DNA from: Neobacillus cucumis
GTDB taxonomy: Bacteria; Bacillota; Bacilli; Bacillales_B; DSM-18226
Assembly: GCF_023715505.1 (NCBI RefSeq)
Contig: NZ_JAMBOH010000005.1
Span: 62,001-126,000, forward strand
DNA: 64,000 nucleotides
Direction of reading: 5' to 3'
Below are positions 7,269 through 15,703 of the stretch, one piece after another (within the stretch, counting starts at the first letter, position 1; every line of letters starts with the position of its first letter). The notes under the pieces are model-generated. The model did no database searches. It worked only from the letters and a program-made list of their open reading frames with translations, and had not been told where the DNA came from. Made by a program: the position numbers and the translations under genes.

Positions 7269-9125
7269 TTATATCTCCAGTTCTCCTAATGCAAGTAGTG
7301 AATCTAAAATTAACTGCAAATGATAGCTTTGCGATGAATCACGTAAATCCTTTTGGAGCAGGCTCTCAATTTTATTAATTCGATACATTAAGCCACTCAT
7401 GGATAATGCCAAGTCATCCATGGTTTGCTGCAGCTTACCTCCGTTCGATAAAAAAACATAGAGGGTTTTAACTAATTCCTTTTGCTTTGCTTCACCTAGC
7501 TTAAAGAGCGGTCCTAATTCTTGTTTGGCTATTTTTTTAATTCCGCTCACATTTTTGGAATTAATCAACACTCCGACAATCCCTAAGTCTTTAAAATGAA
7601 TAATTTTCCTTCCAGTTGCCATCCTTAAGGCAATCAATGATTCCTCTAAATTTTCCAACACACCTTCAATATCATCGGTTTTATCACTAATCCCAAACTT
7701 ATATTCATAGGTTGAATGAGTCGTTTCAACATGCTTAATAATTTTACCTAAATGACTTAACAGTTTAGCTGACTCAGGGATTAGCATGATAATTTGACTC
7801 TCATATTGAGCAATCAATACCTTATACCCCTGGATATCTAAATACTTTGCAATAGTCTCGAGAATTTGCTCGTATTGATCTTTCCTTATATCTTCCTTAT
7901 TTCCTTTATTCTTAATGTCTAATGCGGCCACATAAAAGGGCTCTGCTAAATTGATCCCCATATACCTGCCACGATGAATAATCTCTTCTCTGTTTGAATA
8001 TTGGCCCTTTAGTATTTGTTCCAAAAAGTAACCCTTCATTTTTTCAACGGCTTCAAAGCTGGTTTTTTCATTCAAAAGATACAAGGATGCCGCATTGGCA
8101 ACCCGTTCAATGAACATAATGTTGTTCTCGATACTATTGTCAAAGCCCTTTGGGTATAGGAATGTACAATAACCGATTACCTTCTTTTGGACAATTATGG
8201 GCGAAAGAAGACGCTCCTGGTTTTCCGTTTTTAATCGTGTTGTTTCATTGAATAATGGGAGAGCTGTATTGTTTTTCCTATTCTTTCGAATCAAGCTTTC
8301 TTTTAATTCCTTACTCAATCGGCTGTATTCTTCTTGATTGATACCTGAAAAGACAATTTTTTGAAAGCCTAAATCTTCAATCGAGATCGGAATCTTTAAT
8401 AGTTTAAATGTTGCATCTGCTATATCTTGTAGATTATTGCCATTTGAAATACTTTCCGTTAATTTTTTGTGAAATCTGCTAACCTTTTCAACAAGCTTTC
8501 GCTGTTCTAATAGTTGCTCATAGGTGTACTCTAATTCTTCAATGATATTAATTTCTTTATAAAATTTTAGCTCTTCTTGAATCTCAATGCCCCAATCATC
8601 TTGAAGTCTAGCTTCAAAACAACATTCAGCATCTCCTTTGGCAATACAGCATATTTCTTTTACAATGACACTTTTTTTACAAACCGTTGACATATAACCA
8701 CTTGCATATCCTGTTAACGTGTGACAGGCAGGAATATCTGATTCACCATGATGTTTAAGGTGCTCGTTAGCCTCAAAGGAGTCAATCCATTTTCCTCTAC
8801 CAAGAATTGATTTTATAGTGTTAGAATCACTCATTTCGATAATTCGTTCCGACTGAATATCTTTAATATGTCCTGTATTTAAATGGAGGATGGAAGCTTG
8901 TTGAAGGAGCTCATTAATATTTGCAGTTTGTTTCATAGCTTCCTCTGCATCCGTAACCCCAAGACTCCAGCCGTAACGAAGTAGAAAGCTCTTAGCTCTA
9001 GTAGTTCCTAGATTTTCAATGATTCCTTTACGTAAAAGTCCAAATGCGGAAGAAGTGGTGATAATTTTTTTAGCTTCTCCTTCATTGGCACTTAGTTCCA
9101 GTAAATTTGCCATATTCCCCTTCAT
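7269..9125 (-). CDS. Aromatic-sensing regulator: XylR_N/V4R sensor fused to PucR-type HTH
   Basis: A 618-aa protein. Residues 1-175 look like the XylR N-terminal effector domain ending in a V4R (4-vinyl reductase) module: GYASGYMSTVCKKS and EICCIAKGDAECCFEAR, cysteine-rich as in DmpR/XylR sensors. A coiled segment (about 180-215) leads to a GAF/CdaR-like middle region, and the C-terminus (GGKLQQTMDDLALSMSGLMYRINKIE) matches the PucR-family helix-turn-helix. No AAA+ domain is present, so it should not be a sigma-54 activator. I infer an effector-responsive regulator of the neighbouring catabolic genes. The start at 9125 follows AAAGGGGTG. Confidence 0.8.
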   Translation of the reverse strand: MKGNMANLLELSANEGEAKKIITTSSAFGLLRKGIIENLGTTRAKSFLLRYGWSLGVTDAEEAMKQTANINELLQQASILHLNTGHIKDIQSERIIEMSDSNTIKSILGRGKWIDSFEANEHLKHHGESDIPACHTLTGYASGYMSTVCKKSVIVKEICCIAKGDAECCFEARLQDDWGIEIQEELKFYKEINIIEELEYTYEQLLEQRKLVEKVSRFHKKLTESISNGNNLQDIADATFKLLKIPISIEDLGFQKIVFSGINQEEYSRLSKELKESLIRKNRKNNTALPLFNETTRLKTENQERLLSPIIVQKKVIGYCTFLYPKGFDNSIENNIMFIERVANAASLYLLNEKTSFEAVEKMKGYFLEQILKGQYSNREEIIHRGRYMGINLAEPFYVAALDIKNKGNKEDIRKDQYEQILETIAKYLDIQGYKVLIAQYESQIIMLIPESAKLLSHLGKIIKHVETTHSTYEYKFGISDKTDDIEGVLENLEESLIALRMATGRKIIHFKDLGIVGVLINSKNVSGIKKIAKQELGPLFKLGEAKQKELVKTLYVFLSNGGKLQQTMDDLALSMSGLMYRINKIESLLQKDLRDSSQSYHLQLILDSLLALGELEI

Positions 9126-9162
9126 GGCCTCACCCCTTTATACCAAGACTATTTAGGTGAAA

Positions 9163-9312
9163 AGAAAAGCGCAAGCGCCCTGGTCAGCGGCGTATGGCCT
9201 GGAGCGCTCCAACTGAGATAAAGGAAACACGAAGAGCGTTAGCGATTCGATGTTGACTTATCGTAGGGCGGAGGGCGAAGGGCACTAGCCGCTAGGGCGC
9301 TGGAGCTGGACA
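9163..9312. repeat. Dispersed palindromic repeat, copy A
   Basis: Begins GAAAAGCGCAAGCGCC and ends GGCGCTGGAGCTGGACAA. The interior (GATAAAGGAAACACGAAGAG through TTGACTTATCGTAGGG) is nearly the same as copy C at 27197-27345. The ends are shared with all seven copies in the window. Confidence 0.8.
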
Positions 9313-9344
9313 AGTTTCAGAGCAAATTTTATACTTTATCTTGA

Positions 9345-9379
9345 AATAAAGACTCCTTTTCTTTTAAACAAGGAGTCTT
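9345..9379 (-). terminator. Terminator after flavin reductase 1
   Basis: Minus strand AAGACTCCTT and AAGGAGTCTT form a 10-bp stem, followed by a weak T-rich stretch (TATTTC). Confidence 0.65.
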
Positions 9380-9387
9380 CTACTTTG

Positions 9388-9870
9388 TTATTTTAGATTA
9401 ACAACTTTGTCTTCAGCTAATGAACGATAACGGCCGCTGTAAAAAATAAGTGGTTCTACATCTTCGAGCTGGATATCTGTTACCTTGCCGATAAAAAGTG
9501 TATGATCACCCTCAACATGTTCTGCTGTAACGTCACAAGCGATTTGGGCAACGGCACCCGCTAATACAGGCTTCCCATCCAGGCGGTCAAAAACAACCTC
9601 TCGATGGTCCTTCAGCTGGCCGGCAAATATCATGGAAAGTTCTTGTTGGTCCGCCGCTAAGATATTTACAGAAAACGTTTTGCTCTGCTTCATTTTTTCG
9701 AGAATCCGTGCTTTTTCCCCAATTGAAACCACAACCAGCTTCGGGTCCAGCGAGACAGACATGAAGGCGTTAGCTGTCATTCCATGTACATCCCCATCCA
9801 CATCAGTGGCAATAACTGTAACACCAGTTGCAAATTTCCCCATGGCTGTACGAAATTGACGATCATCCAT
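9388..9870 (-). CDS. Flavin reductase 1 (HpaC/HsaB family)
   Basis: A 160-aa short-chain flavin reductase: GKFATGVTVIAT at the N-terminus, the MTANAFMSVSLDPKLVVVSI FMN-binding region (about 31-50) and GDHTLFIGKV (about 121-130). The family uses NAD(P)H to reduce free FAD or FMN for a partner monooxygenase. It starts at ATG after AAAGGGGA, 46 bp behind dioxygenase 2, and ends at its own terminator. It should feed the monooxygenase at 10964-12157 and possibly the one at 948-2120. About 74 percent identical to the reductase at 15704-16168. Confidence 0.92.
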   Translation of the reverse strand: MDDRQFRTAMGKFATGVTVIATDVDGDVHGMTANAFMSVSLDPKLVVVSIGEKARILEKMKQSKTFSVNILAADQQELSMIFAGQLKDHREVVFDRLDGKPVLAGAVAQIACDVTAEHVEGDHTLFIGKVTDIQLEDVEPLIFYSGRYRSLAEDKVVNLK

Positions 9871-9916
9871 TCTATAGTCCCCTTTCTATCCTATCACTTT
9901 TATACTTGTAAAAAAT

Positions 9917-10870
9917 TTATGCTTCAATCGTTGGGTTGTTTTCTGGCTTATTGTCCATTTGGTCGCCCCAGAACGTAAAACCGATGTCCATCTCATCTAA
10001 TGTCCATTCAATCGGCTCCCAATCAGGTTCAAAGATTAAGTAACCGTTTGTAAACATTTCCACTCGTAAACCGCTGCCCGGATCAATAGCGTAGATATAC
10101 ATGGCTTGTGAAATTCCATGCTTACCAGGTCCTTTAAAGAAAATCCCATTCTCTTTTAAAATATCTGCTGCTCTTAATAGGTCCTGAGAATTATCGAGCC
10201 AATAAGAAATATGATGTATTTGGTGTGTGGTTGGTGAAAATGGATCATGACTGACGGCAATATCATGAACGAGTGGTGTCACACTTAACCAAGCCCCAAT
10301 TAAAGAATCATCTGGTGCTTTTACGTATTCACGCATTTTAAAGCCTAATTTCTCTTTTAAGTAATCTGAAATAACATTTGCCTTAAGAGAAGATAAAAGG
10401 TTGACGTGGTCGATTCGTCTTGGCGAAACTCCGCGTGCCCAAGACTTATAAGTCTGATTCTTCAATACAGAGCGCTTAGATGGTTCTGCCAGCGTTTTTT
10501 CCATATCATAATAAATCTCAAACCGGTGTTCACTCGGTAATTGGAATCGGATGGCTCTGCCTTGACCTGCCTCAACTCCGGCCTCGATCCAGGTTACTTC
10601 TGTACCCGCCTCTATTAATAGATTAGCGAATCCTTCTACATCCTCTGGGCGTTTAGTTCTCCAGGCGATATGGTCAAGATGATTTTTCTCTCCTGCTGTA
10701 ACTGAAAGGGTATGGTGTTCAAAATCTCCCCATGCCCGTAAATAATGGGTCCCGTCTACTACTTCTGTTTCTTCCAACCCAATTACTTCCTTATAGAACC
10801 ACAGTGACTTCTCTAAATCTTCCGTAACCAATGCGACATGCCCTAACTTAGCAATCTCTGGTACACTCAT
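9917..10870 (-). CDS. Extradiol ring-cleavage dioxygenase 2 (VOC superfamily)
   Basis: 317 aa, same length and layout as dioxygenase 1. The Fe(II) ligands are in the same positions: H155 (RRIDHVN), H220 (IHHISYW) and E271 (LRVEMF). It starts at ATG after AGGAGG. It lies downstream of monooxygenase 2 with a 93-bp gap holding a cre-like element, and upstream of flavin reductase 1, giving a hydroxylase-dioxygenase-reductase order. Differences from copy 1 cluster around residues 160-195 and 207-218, regions near the second-domain active site, so the two may prefer different catechols. Confidence 0.93.
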   Translation of the reverse strand: MSVPEIAKLGHVALVTEDLEKSLWFYKEVIGLEETEVVDGTHYLRAWGDFEHHTLSVTAGEKNHLDHIAWRTKRPEDVEGFANLLIEAGTEVTWIEAGVEAGQGRAIRFQLPSEHRFEIYYDMEKTLAEPSKRSVLKNQTYKSWARGVSPRRIDHVNLLSSLKANVISDYLKEKLGFKMREYVKAPDDSLIGAWLSVTPLVHDIAVSHDPFSPTTHQIHHISYWLDNSQDLLRAADILKENGIFFKGPGKHGISQAMYIYAIDPGSGLRVEMFTNGYLIFEPDWEPIEWTLDEMDIGFTFWGDQMDNKPENNPTIEA

Positions 10871-10899
10871 TTTGAATCCTCCTAAACTATTAATTGATA

Positions 10900-10914
10900 G
10901 GAAAGCCCTTACAT
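10900..10914 (-). promoter_or_regulatory. cre-like element upstream of dioxygenase 2
   Basis: Minus strand ATGTAAGGGCTTTCC, 29 nt before the start codon; 14 of 15 bases match the copy upstream of transporter 1. I see no convincing promoter in the same 93-bp gap. Confidence 0.4.
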
Positions 10915-10963
10915 TTTTCAGAAAAAGTTAATTAGCACCTTGCGAATTCTCACTACACTAAAG

Positions 10964-12157
10964 TTATACAAAATAAGTGTTAGGTTCCTGTCCGCACAGT
11001 ACCCTGCCATAGGTTTCGATTAAACTGGATGGGGTGATAAAGCCGTGTAAATGCATGGTCAGAAAATCCCGATAAACCCTTTGCAGCATGTTCGTTTCAT
11101 AGGTGAACATAGAGCCTACTCCGGCAACAAGGAGATCAATAGCTTCTTTACATAATTGGTTCACATAACCAAAGTCTGCTTTCACTTTTACAATTTCAGC
11201 TTTATCCATGATGATTCCTCGGTCTGCATATTCATCAATCTTGTCAACAGCCCGGTAAAGATGAAGTTCAGCCGAATCAATTTTAAGCTGTGCTTGCGCA
11301 ACCTGAAGATGAGTAATCGGTGCTTCGTTTTGCTTATTATAGAAGGTATTCCCAATTCCGGCCTTTGGAAGTCTTTCCATATATAAATCCATGGCCGCCT
11401 GGGCAAGGCCTAATGCCGGAGCAACGATGGATAATGTTAGAGACGGCACAAAGGAAGAACGGTATAGTGCAACATCCTTAAGCGGTTCAACTAAATAATG
11501 ACCTTTACTAGCCAATCGATCTAACGAAACACGATGCTCAGGGACAAATACATTCTGAATCCTGCAGCTATTACTTCCTGAGCCTTTAAGACCCATTACA
11601 TACCAGTCATCAAGTACTTCTAACTCATCCCGTGGAATGACCATAATCGCCATCTCAACACCGCCGTTATCATCCGCGATTGGGAACCCAAAATAGCACC
11701 AGTCGGCGTGTGGACTGCCCGAAACAAACGGCCATTGTGCTTCTTCAATAAAATAGCCGCCATCCACTTTTTTAATATTACATTTGATGGGTTTAAAGTT
11801 ACCAGCCAGCACAACATCTTTTCCTGGAGGATAAATTTCGCTTAGAGCCTTTTCACCAAACGTATAAGATATCATATAATCCCTAATATTACTCAATGCA
11901 CAAAACCAGCCTGCTGATCCATTTCCTCTTGAAATTTCCGTAACAACCTCTGTATAGGTTCTCATATTCGTTTGATAACCGCCAAATAGATGGGGACGTA
12001 AAACTTTTAATGTGCCTTTATTTTTCATTTCTTCGATAACAGCTGGGGGTAACGTATTGGTTTTCTCAATTTCCTCACTATGCTCTCGTAATGTTGGGAT
12101 CAGGGACCGAGCATTTTCCACCAATTCTCTCTTAATATCTAATACACTTTGCTCCAT
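10964..12157 (-). CDS. Flavin-dependent monooxygenase 2 (HsaA-like)
   Basis: A 397-aa acyl-CoA-dehydrogenase-fold protein closely like HsaA-type hydroxylases: EISRGNGSAGWFCALSN near residue 80, WPFVSGSPHADWCYFG (about 143-158), YVMGLKGSGSNSCRIQNVFVP (about 187-207) and a C-terminal YRDFLTMHLHGFI. These replace the base and CoA-binding features of fatty-acid dehydrogenases. The predicted role is hydroxylation of a phenol to a catechol using reduced flavin from reductase 1. It starts at ATG after AGGAGG, 33 bp behind the GntR regulator. It is clearly more diverged from monooxygenase 1 than the two dioxygenases are from each other. Confidence 0.88.
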   Translation of the reverse strand: MEQSVLDIKRELVENARSLIPTLREHSEEIEKTNTLPPAVIEEMKNKGTLKVLRPHLFGGYQTNMRTYTEVVTEISRGNGSAGWFCALSNIRDYMISYTFGEKALSEIYPPGKDVVLAGNFKPIKCNIKKVDGGYFIEEAQWPFVSGSPHADWCYFGFPIADDNGGVEMAIMVIPRDELEVLDDWYVMGLKGSGSNSCRIQNVFVPEHRVSLDRLASKGHYLVEPLKDVALYRSSFVPSLTLSIVAPALGLAQAAMDLYMERLPKAGIGNTFYNKQNEAPITHLQVAQAQLKIDSAELHLYRAVDKIDEYADRGIIMDKAEIVKVKADFGYVNQLCKEAIDLLVAGVGSMFTYETNMLQRVYRDFLTMHLHGFITPSSLIETYGRVLCGQEPNTYFV

Positions 12158-12190
12158 AAACTGTACCTCCTAGATTAGTGGTTTTTTGGA

Positions 12191-12844
12191 CTAGTTTAGG
12201 ACACGCAGGTTTAAATTGATGTCCTGATATTTTTCACCAACTAGCTGGGCTACCCGGCGCATATGTTTTTCCATTAAATTTTTAGCAAGCTTGCTATCTT
12301 TTTCTTTAAGATAATAGAAAATCATCCAATGCTCGATTTGTGATTGTTGTCTACGTTCTTTTGTGAATAAGTCCTCTGGGTTTCCAACAAAATTGAGATA
12401 ATCCCAAAGTTGCTTTGCCAAGTTGAAGGTATAAGTTAACTTAGAGGCTTCATAAATTGTGCGGTGAAAATCAATGTTGAGGCTGCTATACTCGTCAGCA
12501 GTCAAATCGGGAATATCCATTCTTTCTAGAATAGACTCCATATCAGTAATGTCCTTTTGAGTTAATAGAATTGCTGCCTGCTCAGTCATTAAAGCATCAA
12601 GGTTCGCACAGACTAGCAGACGTTCGATTACTTCTTCAGGGTTAGGTCTTTTCACAAAGACCCCAACTTGGGGAATGATGGTGAGAAAGCCTTCTTGTTC
12701 TAGCTTTGATAGTGCCTTATGAACCGGTGTCCGGCTCATTTTTAATGTTTCAGCGATTTCGTTGACATTTACAGCTTTATCCGGCTCTAATATCCCTTCG
12801 ATAATTAATCTTTTTATATAACGGTAAGCCTTTTCTATTTTCAT
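12191..12844 (-). CDS. GntR-family regulator, FadR/FCD subfamily
   Basis: 217 aa. The N-terminal winged helix (AETLKMSRTPVHKALSKLEQEGFLTII, about 30-60) is followed by an FCD ligand domain carrying IDFHRTIYEAS and a C-terminal EKHM histidine, the usual metal or acid-ligand pocket. The ATG at 12844 is chosen over upstream GTG codons at 12853 and 12847 because GTAGGTG is 6 nt away. It heads the monooxygenase 2 unit and probably regulates it, responding to a carboxylated intermediate. A candidate operator lies 66 bp upstream. Confidence 0.88.
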   Translation of the reverse strand: MKIEKAYRYIKRLIIEGILEPDKAVNVNEIAETLKMSRTPVHKALSKLEQEGFLTIIPQVGVFVKRPNPEEVIERLLVCANLDALMTEQAAILLTQKDITDMESILERMDIPDLTADEYSSLNIDFHRTIYEASKLTYTFNLAKQLWDYLNFVGNPEDLFTKERRQQSQIEHWMIFYYLKEKDSKLAKNLMEKHMRRVAQLVGEKYQDINLNLRVLN

Positions 12845-12909
12845 CACATACACCTACTATTTTCCAAGAATTTAGTTACCCCTATATTATTGTAATTCCT
12901 TTGTGAAGT

Positions 12910-12937
12910 CTATCATCATCTAATCTATTAATGATAG
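12910..12937. promoter_or_regulatory. Inverted repeat upstream of the GntR gene
   Basis: CTATCAT and ATGATAG form a perfect 7-bp inverted repeat with a 14-bp spacer. There is no T-run, so it is a better candidate for an operator than a terminator of hydrolase 2. Confidence 0.35.
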
Positions 12938-12964
12938 GGGCCAACGGTGTATGGAATACTTACT

Positions 12965-13810
12965 TTAAATTTCCCCGTTGAAAAAATCCGATGTTAATTT
13001 AATAAATCTTTCTTTTTGCTCTACCTGTGCCCAATGACCGCAACGTTTAAAAATGTGAAGTTGTGCATTTGGCAAATAATCCATTACATAAAGACTGCTT
13101 TCTAGTGGGACAAATCTGTCACCATGTCCGTGGATTAGTAATATTGAATGGTCCATTTGTTTTAATGCAGAAGGCGGGATTAGCATATCTGAAAGATGCG
13201 ACTTGGTGAAATTTTCCTCGTATGATCTGCGTACTTCCGGTTTTAGGAACGTTTCTAATCGCTCCGCCACGATTGCGTCGAGTTCATCTTCAAGCACGCT
13301 CTTATCATATAAGAACCAGCTTAATAAGTTTTTAAATGCCACCGGGTTTGGATCCTTATGGAAGTTTGCTAGTTTGGCAAGCTCTGGAGTTGGTTCCGTT
13401 AAGCCGCCACCGGCACCCATTAGGACCACACGATCAAATCGATCTGGAGCGTACATGAGGAGATTAAGGGCAATAACACCTCCAAGGGAATTTCCAACCA
13501 AGTGAGCTTTTTGGACCTCTAAGGAATCCATTAAAGCTAAAACCTGCTGTACCCGCTCACTCATCCATTCAGCACCATTTTTTGGATATTCCTTCGGATG
13601 ATCGGTCTCACCAAATCCGTATAGGTCAGGTGCGACGACATGATACCTTTCCTTGTAATGGGGCAGTACATGTTTCCAGTTTGTGTTTGCACTTGCACCT
13701 GGTCCGCTGCCATGAAGAAAAATAATCGTTTGAGAAGCGTTTTCACCACCCTCATGGATATAAGTTAGATAGTTTCCAGTCTGAATCTTCTTGGTTTCAA
13801 CAAATGTCAT
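12965..13810 (-). CDS. Alpha/beta hydrolase 2, meta-cleavage product C-C hydrolase
   Basis: 281 aa, HsaD/BphD type: HGSGPGAS (33-40), GNSLGG with S108, HGHGD with D231 and CGHW with H259 complete the triad. It starts at ATG behind AAAGGAGG. It is transcribed as its own unit from a clear sigma-A promoter 120 bp upstream and is paired functionally, not by operon, with dioxygenase 2. Compared with hydrolase 1 the cap region (about 140-210) differs most, as expected for different ring-cleavage products. Confidence 0.9.
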   Translation of the reverse strand: MTFVETKKIQTGNYLTYIHEGGENASQTIIFLHGSGPGASANTNWKHVLPHYKERYHVVAPDLYGFGETDHPKEYPKNGAEWMSERVQQVLALMDSLEVQKAHLVGNSLGGVIALNLLMYAPDRFDRVVLMGAGGGLTEPTPELAKLANFHKDPNPVAFKNLLSWFLYDKSVLEDELDAIVAERLETFLKPEVRRSYEENFTKSHLSDMLIPPSALKQMDHSILLIHGHGDRFVPLESSLYVMDYLPNAQLHIFKRCGHWAQVEQKERFIKLTSDFFNGEI

Positions 13811-13906
13811 TCTTTTACCTCCTTTACCGGAATCATTATCATTTAGCTGTAACTAAAATTTTAGCATTAGATTTTTTTACTGTTTTTAGGTTAAATATCC
13901 CTAAAT

Positions 13907-13961
13907 AAAGCGCTTTCTCTAATTAACTATAATTTTACCTTCATACACATTTACTTGTCAA
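13907..13961 (-). promoter_or_regulatory. Sigma-A promoter with cre-like site for hydrolase 2
   Basis: Minus strand TTGACA (13956-13961), 18 bp, TAAAAT (13932-13937), then a palindrome GAAAGCGCTTT (13907-13917) just after the expected start of transcription, where a repressor would block. The segment is clearly related to 15476-15529 upstream of transporter 2. Confidence 0.65.
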
Positions 13962-14008
13962 TAAATTCTAAATATTTTATTTTTTAACCCTTCTACTGAT
14001 TTAAAGTA

Positions 14009-14060
14009 AAAAATTAAAGCTAAAATAATGAAAAAGAAATTATTTCATCATTTTAGCTTT
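14009..14060 (-). terminator. Terminator after transporter 2
   Basis: Minus strand AAAGCTAAAAT...ATTTTAGCTTT, a long AT-rich stem extended by ATGAAA/TTTCAT, then AATTTTTT. Confidence 0.75.
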
Positions 14061-14085
14061 ATTCTTACAACTTTGGTTTTTAAGT

Positions 14086-15285
14086 TTACTGCCCGATTGT
14101 AACCTCTAAATCCCGTTTTGGAGCTCTTACTGTCAATGCCCAGATTAACGCCAAAACAATTAAGCCAATCGCACTTACCGCTAATGGGAATCGGCCAATT
14201 CCTTGATTAAACAGGTTTTGAACTACTTGGAACCCAAATGGTCCAAGGATTCCACCCAGTCCTTGACCGACAACGACTAAACCAGCACCGGATGTGGCTC
14301 CAGTTGGTGTGAGCTCGGTAACCTTTGTAAATACTCCCGGCAAACCAACACCCATTGCAAAACCACCAACTAAACTTCCAGCAAAAATAACTGGTAAGGA
14401 AGGAGAGAAATAACAGATTGCCATACCAATCCCTGTCACTAAAACAGCAATCGGCAAGTAATAATTAGGCAACTTATGTTTGATTTTCCCAAAAACTAAC
14501 CCTGCCAGCAGTGTTCCAAACGTGAAAACTGAAATAGCCAAGCCCGCCTCCGTTGCACTTCCTAATTGATCGGCTTGTATCACAACAGAGATATTAGTCA
14601 CGTATCCAAATATTAATGCGGAGTATAAAACCTGTCCTAGACATACCCAGTATATTGCTTTTGGTAATTTCACTTTGAGATGGCCTTCATTTCCTGCTAA
14701 ATCTACCTGCTGTTTCTTTTCAGGCTCAGGCAGATATAGAATGGTTACAGCCAATATCCAAATTGGGAAAAGATAAGTTAAAAATCCATATTGCCAGCCA
14801 TAAGCATCTGCTAAAATTCCACCAACTAATTGGAAAAAGATTGCTCCAATGCAAGCTATCGTTGAGGTTCCAAATCCAATTAAGAAGTCTCTTTCTCTGC
14901 CATCAAAGAAATCAGTAATAACGTCTACTGATAATGGCATGGTAATCCCTACACCTAACCCTAGAACACCCCTCATCAGAATAATTAATGGAAGATTATC
15001 AATAAAGGTAGGAAGCGTTCCACCGATGATGAAAAGGCCTAGACCAACAAAAAGAAGTGTTCTTTTCTTAAACGTTTTGGAAAGTTTCCCATAAAAGAGG
15101 GCTGGTAATATTTGAATTAATCCTGGAAAGGTAGCGACTAACATGACAATGGTCGGGTCGTAGTCTGGAAATGCTTTAATAATATCTGCCATAATGGATC
15201 CTGCTACCCCTGCAGCTACATCTTGAAATGCAAGAATTACAACCAAAAACTTCAGAAAATTTCTACTGATTGTCTTCATTGCCAT
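14086..15285 (-). CDS. MFS transporter 2
   Basis: A 399-aa membrane protein with about 12 transmembrane segments. The family marks are seen in the TM2-TM3 loop (FYGKLSKTFKKRTLLF) and in TM4-5 (MRGVLGLGVGITMPLSVDVITDFFDGRER). It resembles drug- or aromatic-type MFS carriers and is not closely related to transporter 1. The ATG at 15285 follows AGGAGG by 7 nt and is preferred to the in-frame codon at 15306, which precedes that ribosome site. It is monocistronic, with its own promoter and terminator. Import of substrate or export of a toxic intermediate are both possible. Confidence 0.87.
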   Translation of the reverse strand: MAMKTISRNFLKFLVVILAFQDVAAGVAGSIMADIIKAFPDYDPTIVMLVATFPGLIQILPALFYGKLSKTFKKRTLLFVGLGLFIIGGTLPTFIDNLPLIILMRGVLGLGVGITMPLSVDVITDFFDGRERDFLIGFGTSTIACIGAIFFQLVGGILADAYGWQYGFLTYLFPIWILAVTILYLPEPEKKQQVDLAGNEGHLKVKLPKAIYWVCLGQVLYSALIFGYVTNISVVIQADQLGSATEAGLAISVFTFGTLLAGLVFGKIKHKLPNYYLPIAVLVTGIGMAICYFSPSLPVIFAGSLVGGFAMGVGLPGVFTKVTELTPTGATSGAGLVVVGQGLGGILGPFGFQVVQNLFNQGIGRFPLAVSAIGLIVLALIWALTVRAPKRDLEVTIGQ

Positions 15286-15475
15286 TGTGGAACCTCCTAT
15301 AATCAATAATAGTTGAGAAGATGTTACCCAGAGGAGAAGAACTGACCTCGAACACAGAATAGCTTTCTGTCATCTTTGTTGGCCACCAAGAACAACAGAC
15401 TAAAGGCTTCAGTTAAACCAGACTAAAATTTCAATTTTGCAGATTTTGAATAATAAATGTGTAGATACGGTAAAA

Positions 15476-15529
15476 AAAGCGCTTTCCTTTACTAACTGTA
15501 ATTCTACATAGGTCAAATTTACTTGTCAA
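15476..15529 (-). promoter_or_regulatory. Sigma-A promoter with cre-like site for transporter 2
   Basis: Minus strand TTGACA (15524-15529), 17 bp, TAGAAT (15501-15506), then GAAAGCGCTTT (15476-15486). The transcript would have a leader of about 200 nt before the ATG at 15285; I see no known riboswitch in that leader. Confidence 0.7.
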
Positions 15530-15581
15530 TGTATTCTGAATATTTTTTATTTTAAAATTAAAGGACGTTATATCACAAAAA

Positions 15582-15615
15582 CACAAAAAAATGCGCTGAA
15601 TTTTTCAGCGCATTT
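15582..15615 (-). terminator. Terminator of the lgt-like/radical SAM operon
   Basis: Minus strand AAATGCGCTGAA and TTCAGCGCATTT form a 12-bp stem around a short A-rich loop, followed by TTTTTTT minus the paired bases and GTG. It lies about 90 bp after the stop of flavin reductase 2 and closes that operon. Confidence 0.85.
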
Positions 15616-15703
15616 TCCCTTTATACTTTCTAATAAAATTATACTATTAAACTGTCCATCTTCATCTTTTTTTGGGGTACTAACTAAAAAATTAGCAATG
15701 AGA

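Noticed and set aside
7269..9125. Sigma-54 activator and -24/-12 promoters
   Set aside because: The regulator has no AAA+ or GAFTGA motif, and no TGGCAC-N5-TTGCA promoter is visible nearby.
15287..15475. Possible riboswitch or T-box in the transporter 2 leader
   Set aside because: No T-box AGGGTGGnACCGCG sequence and no conserved riboswitch core found by eye.
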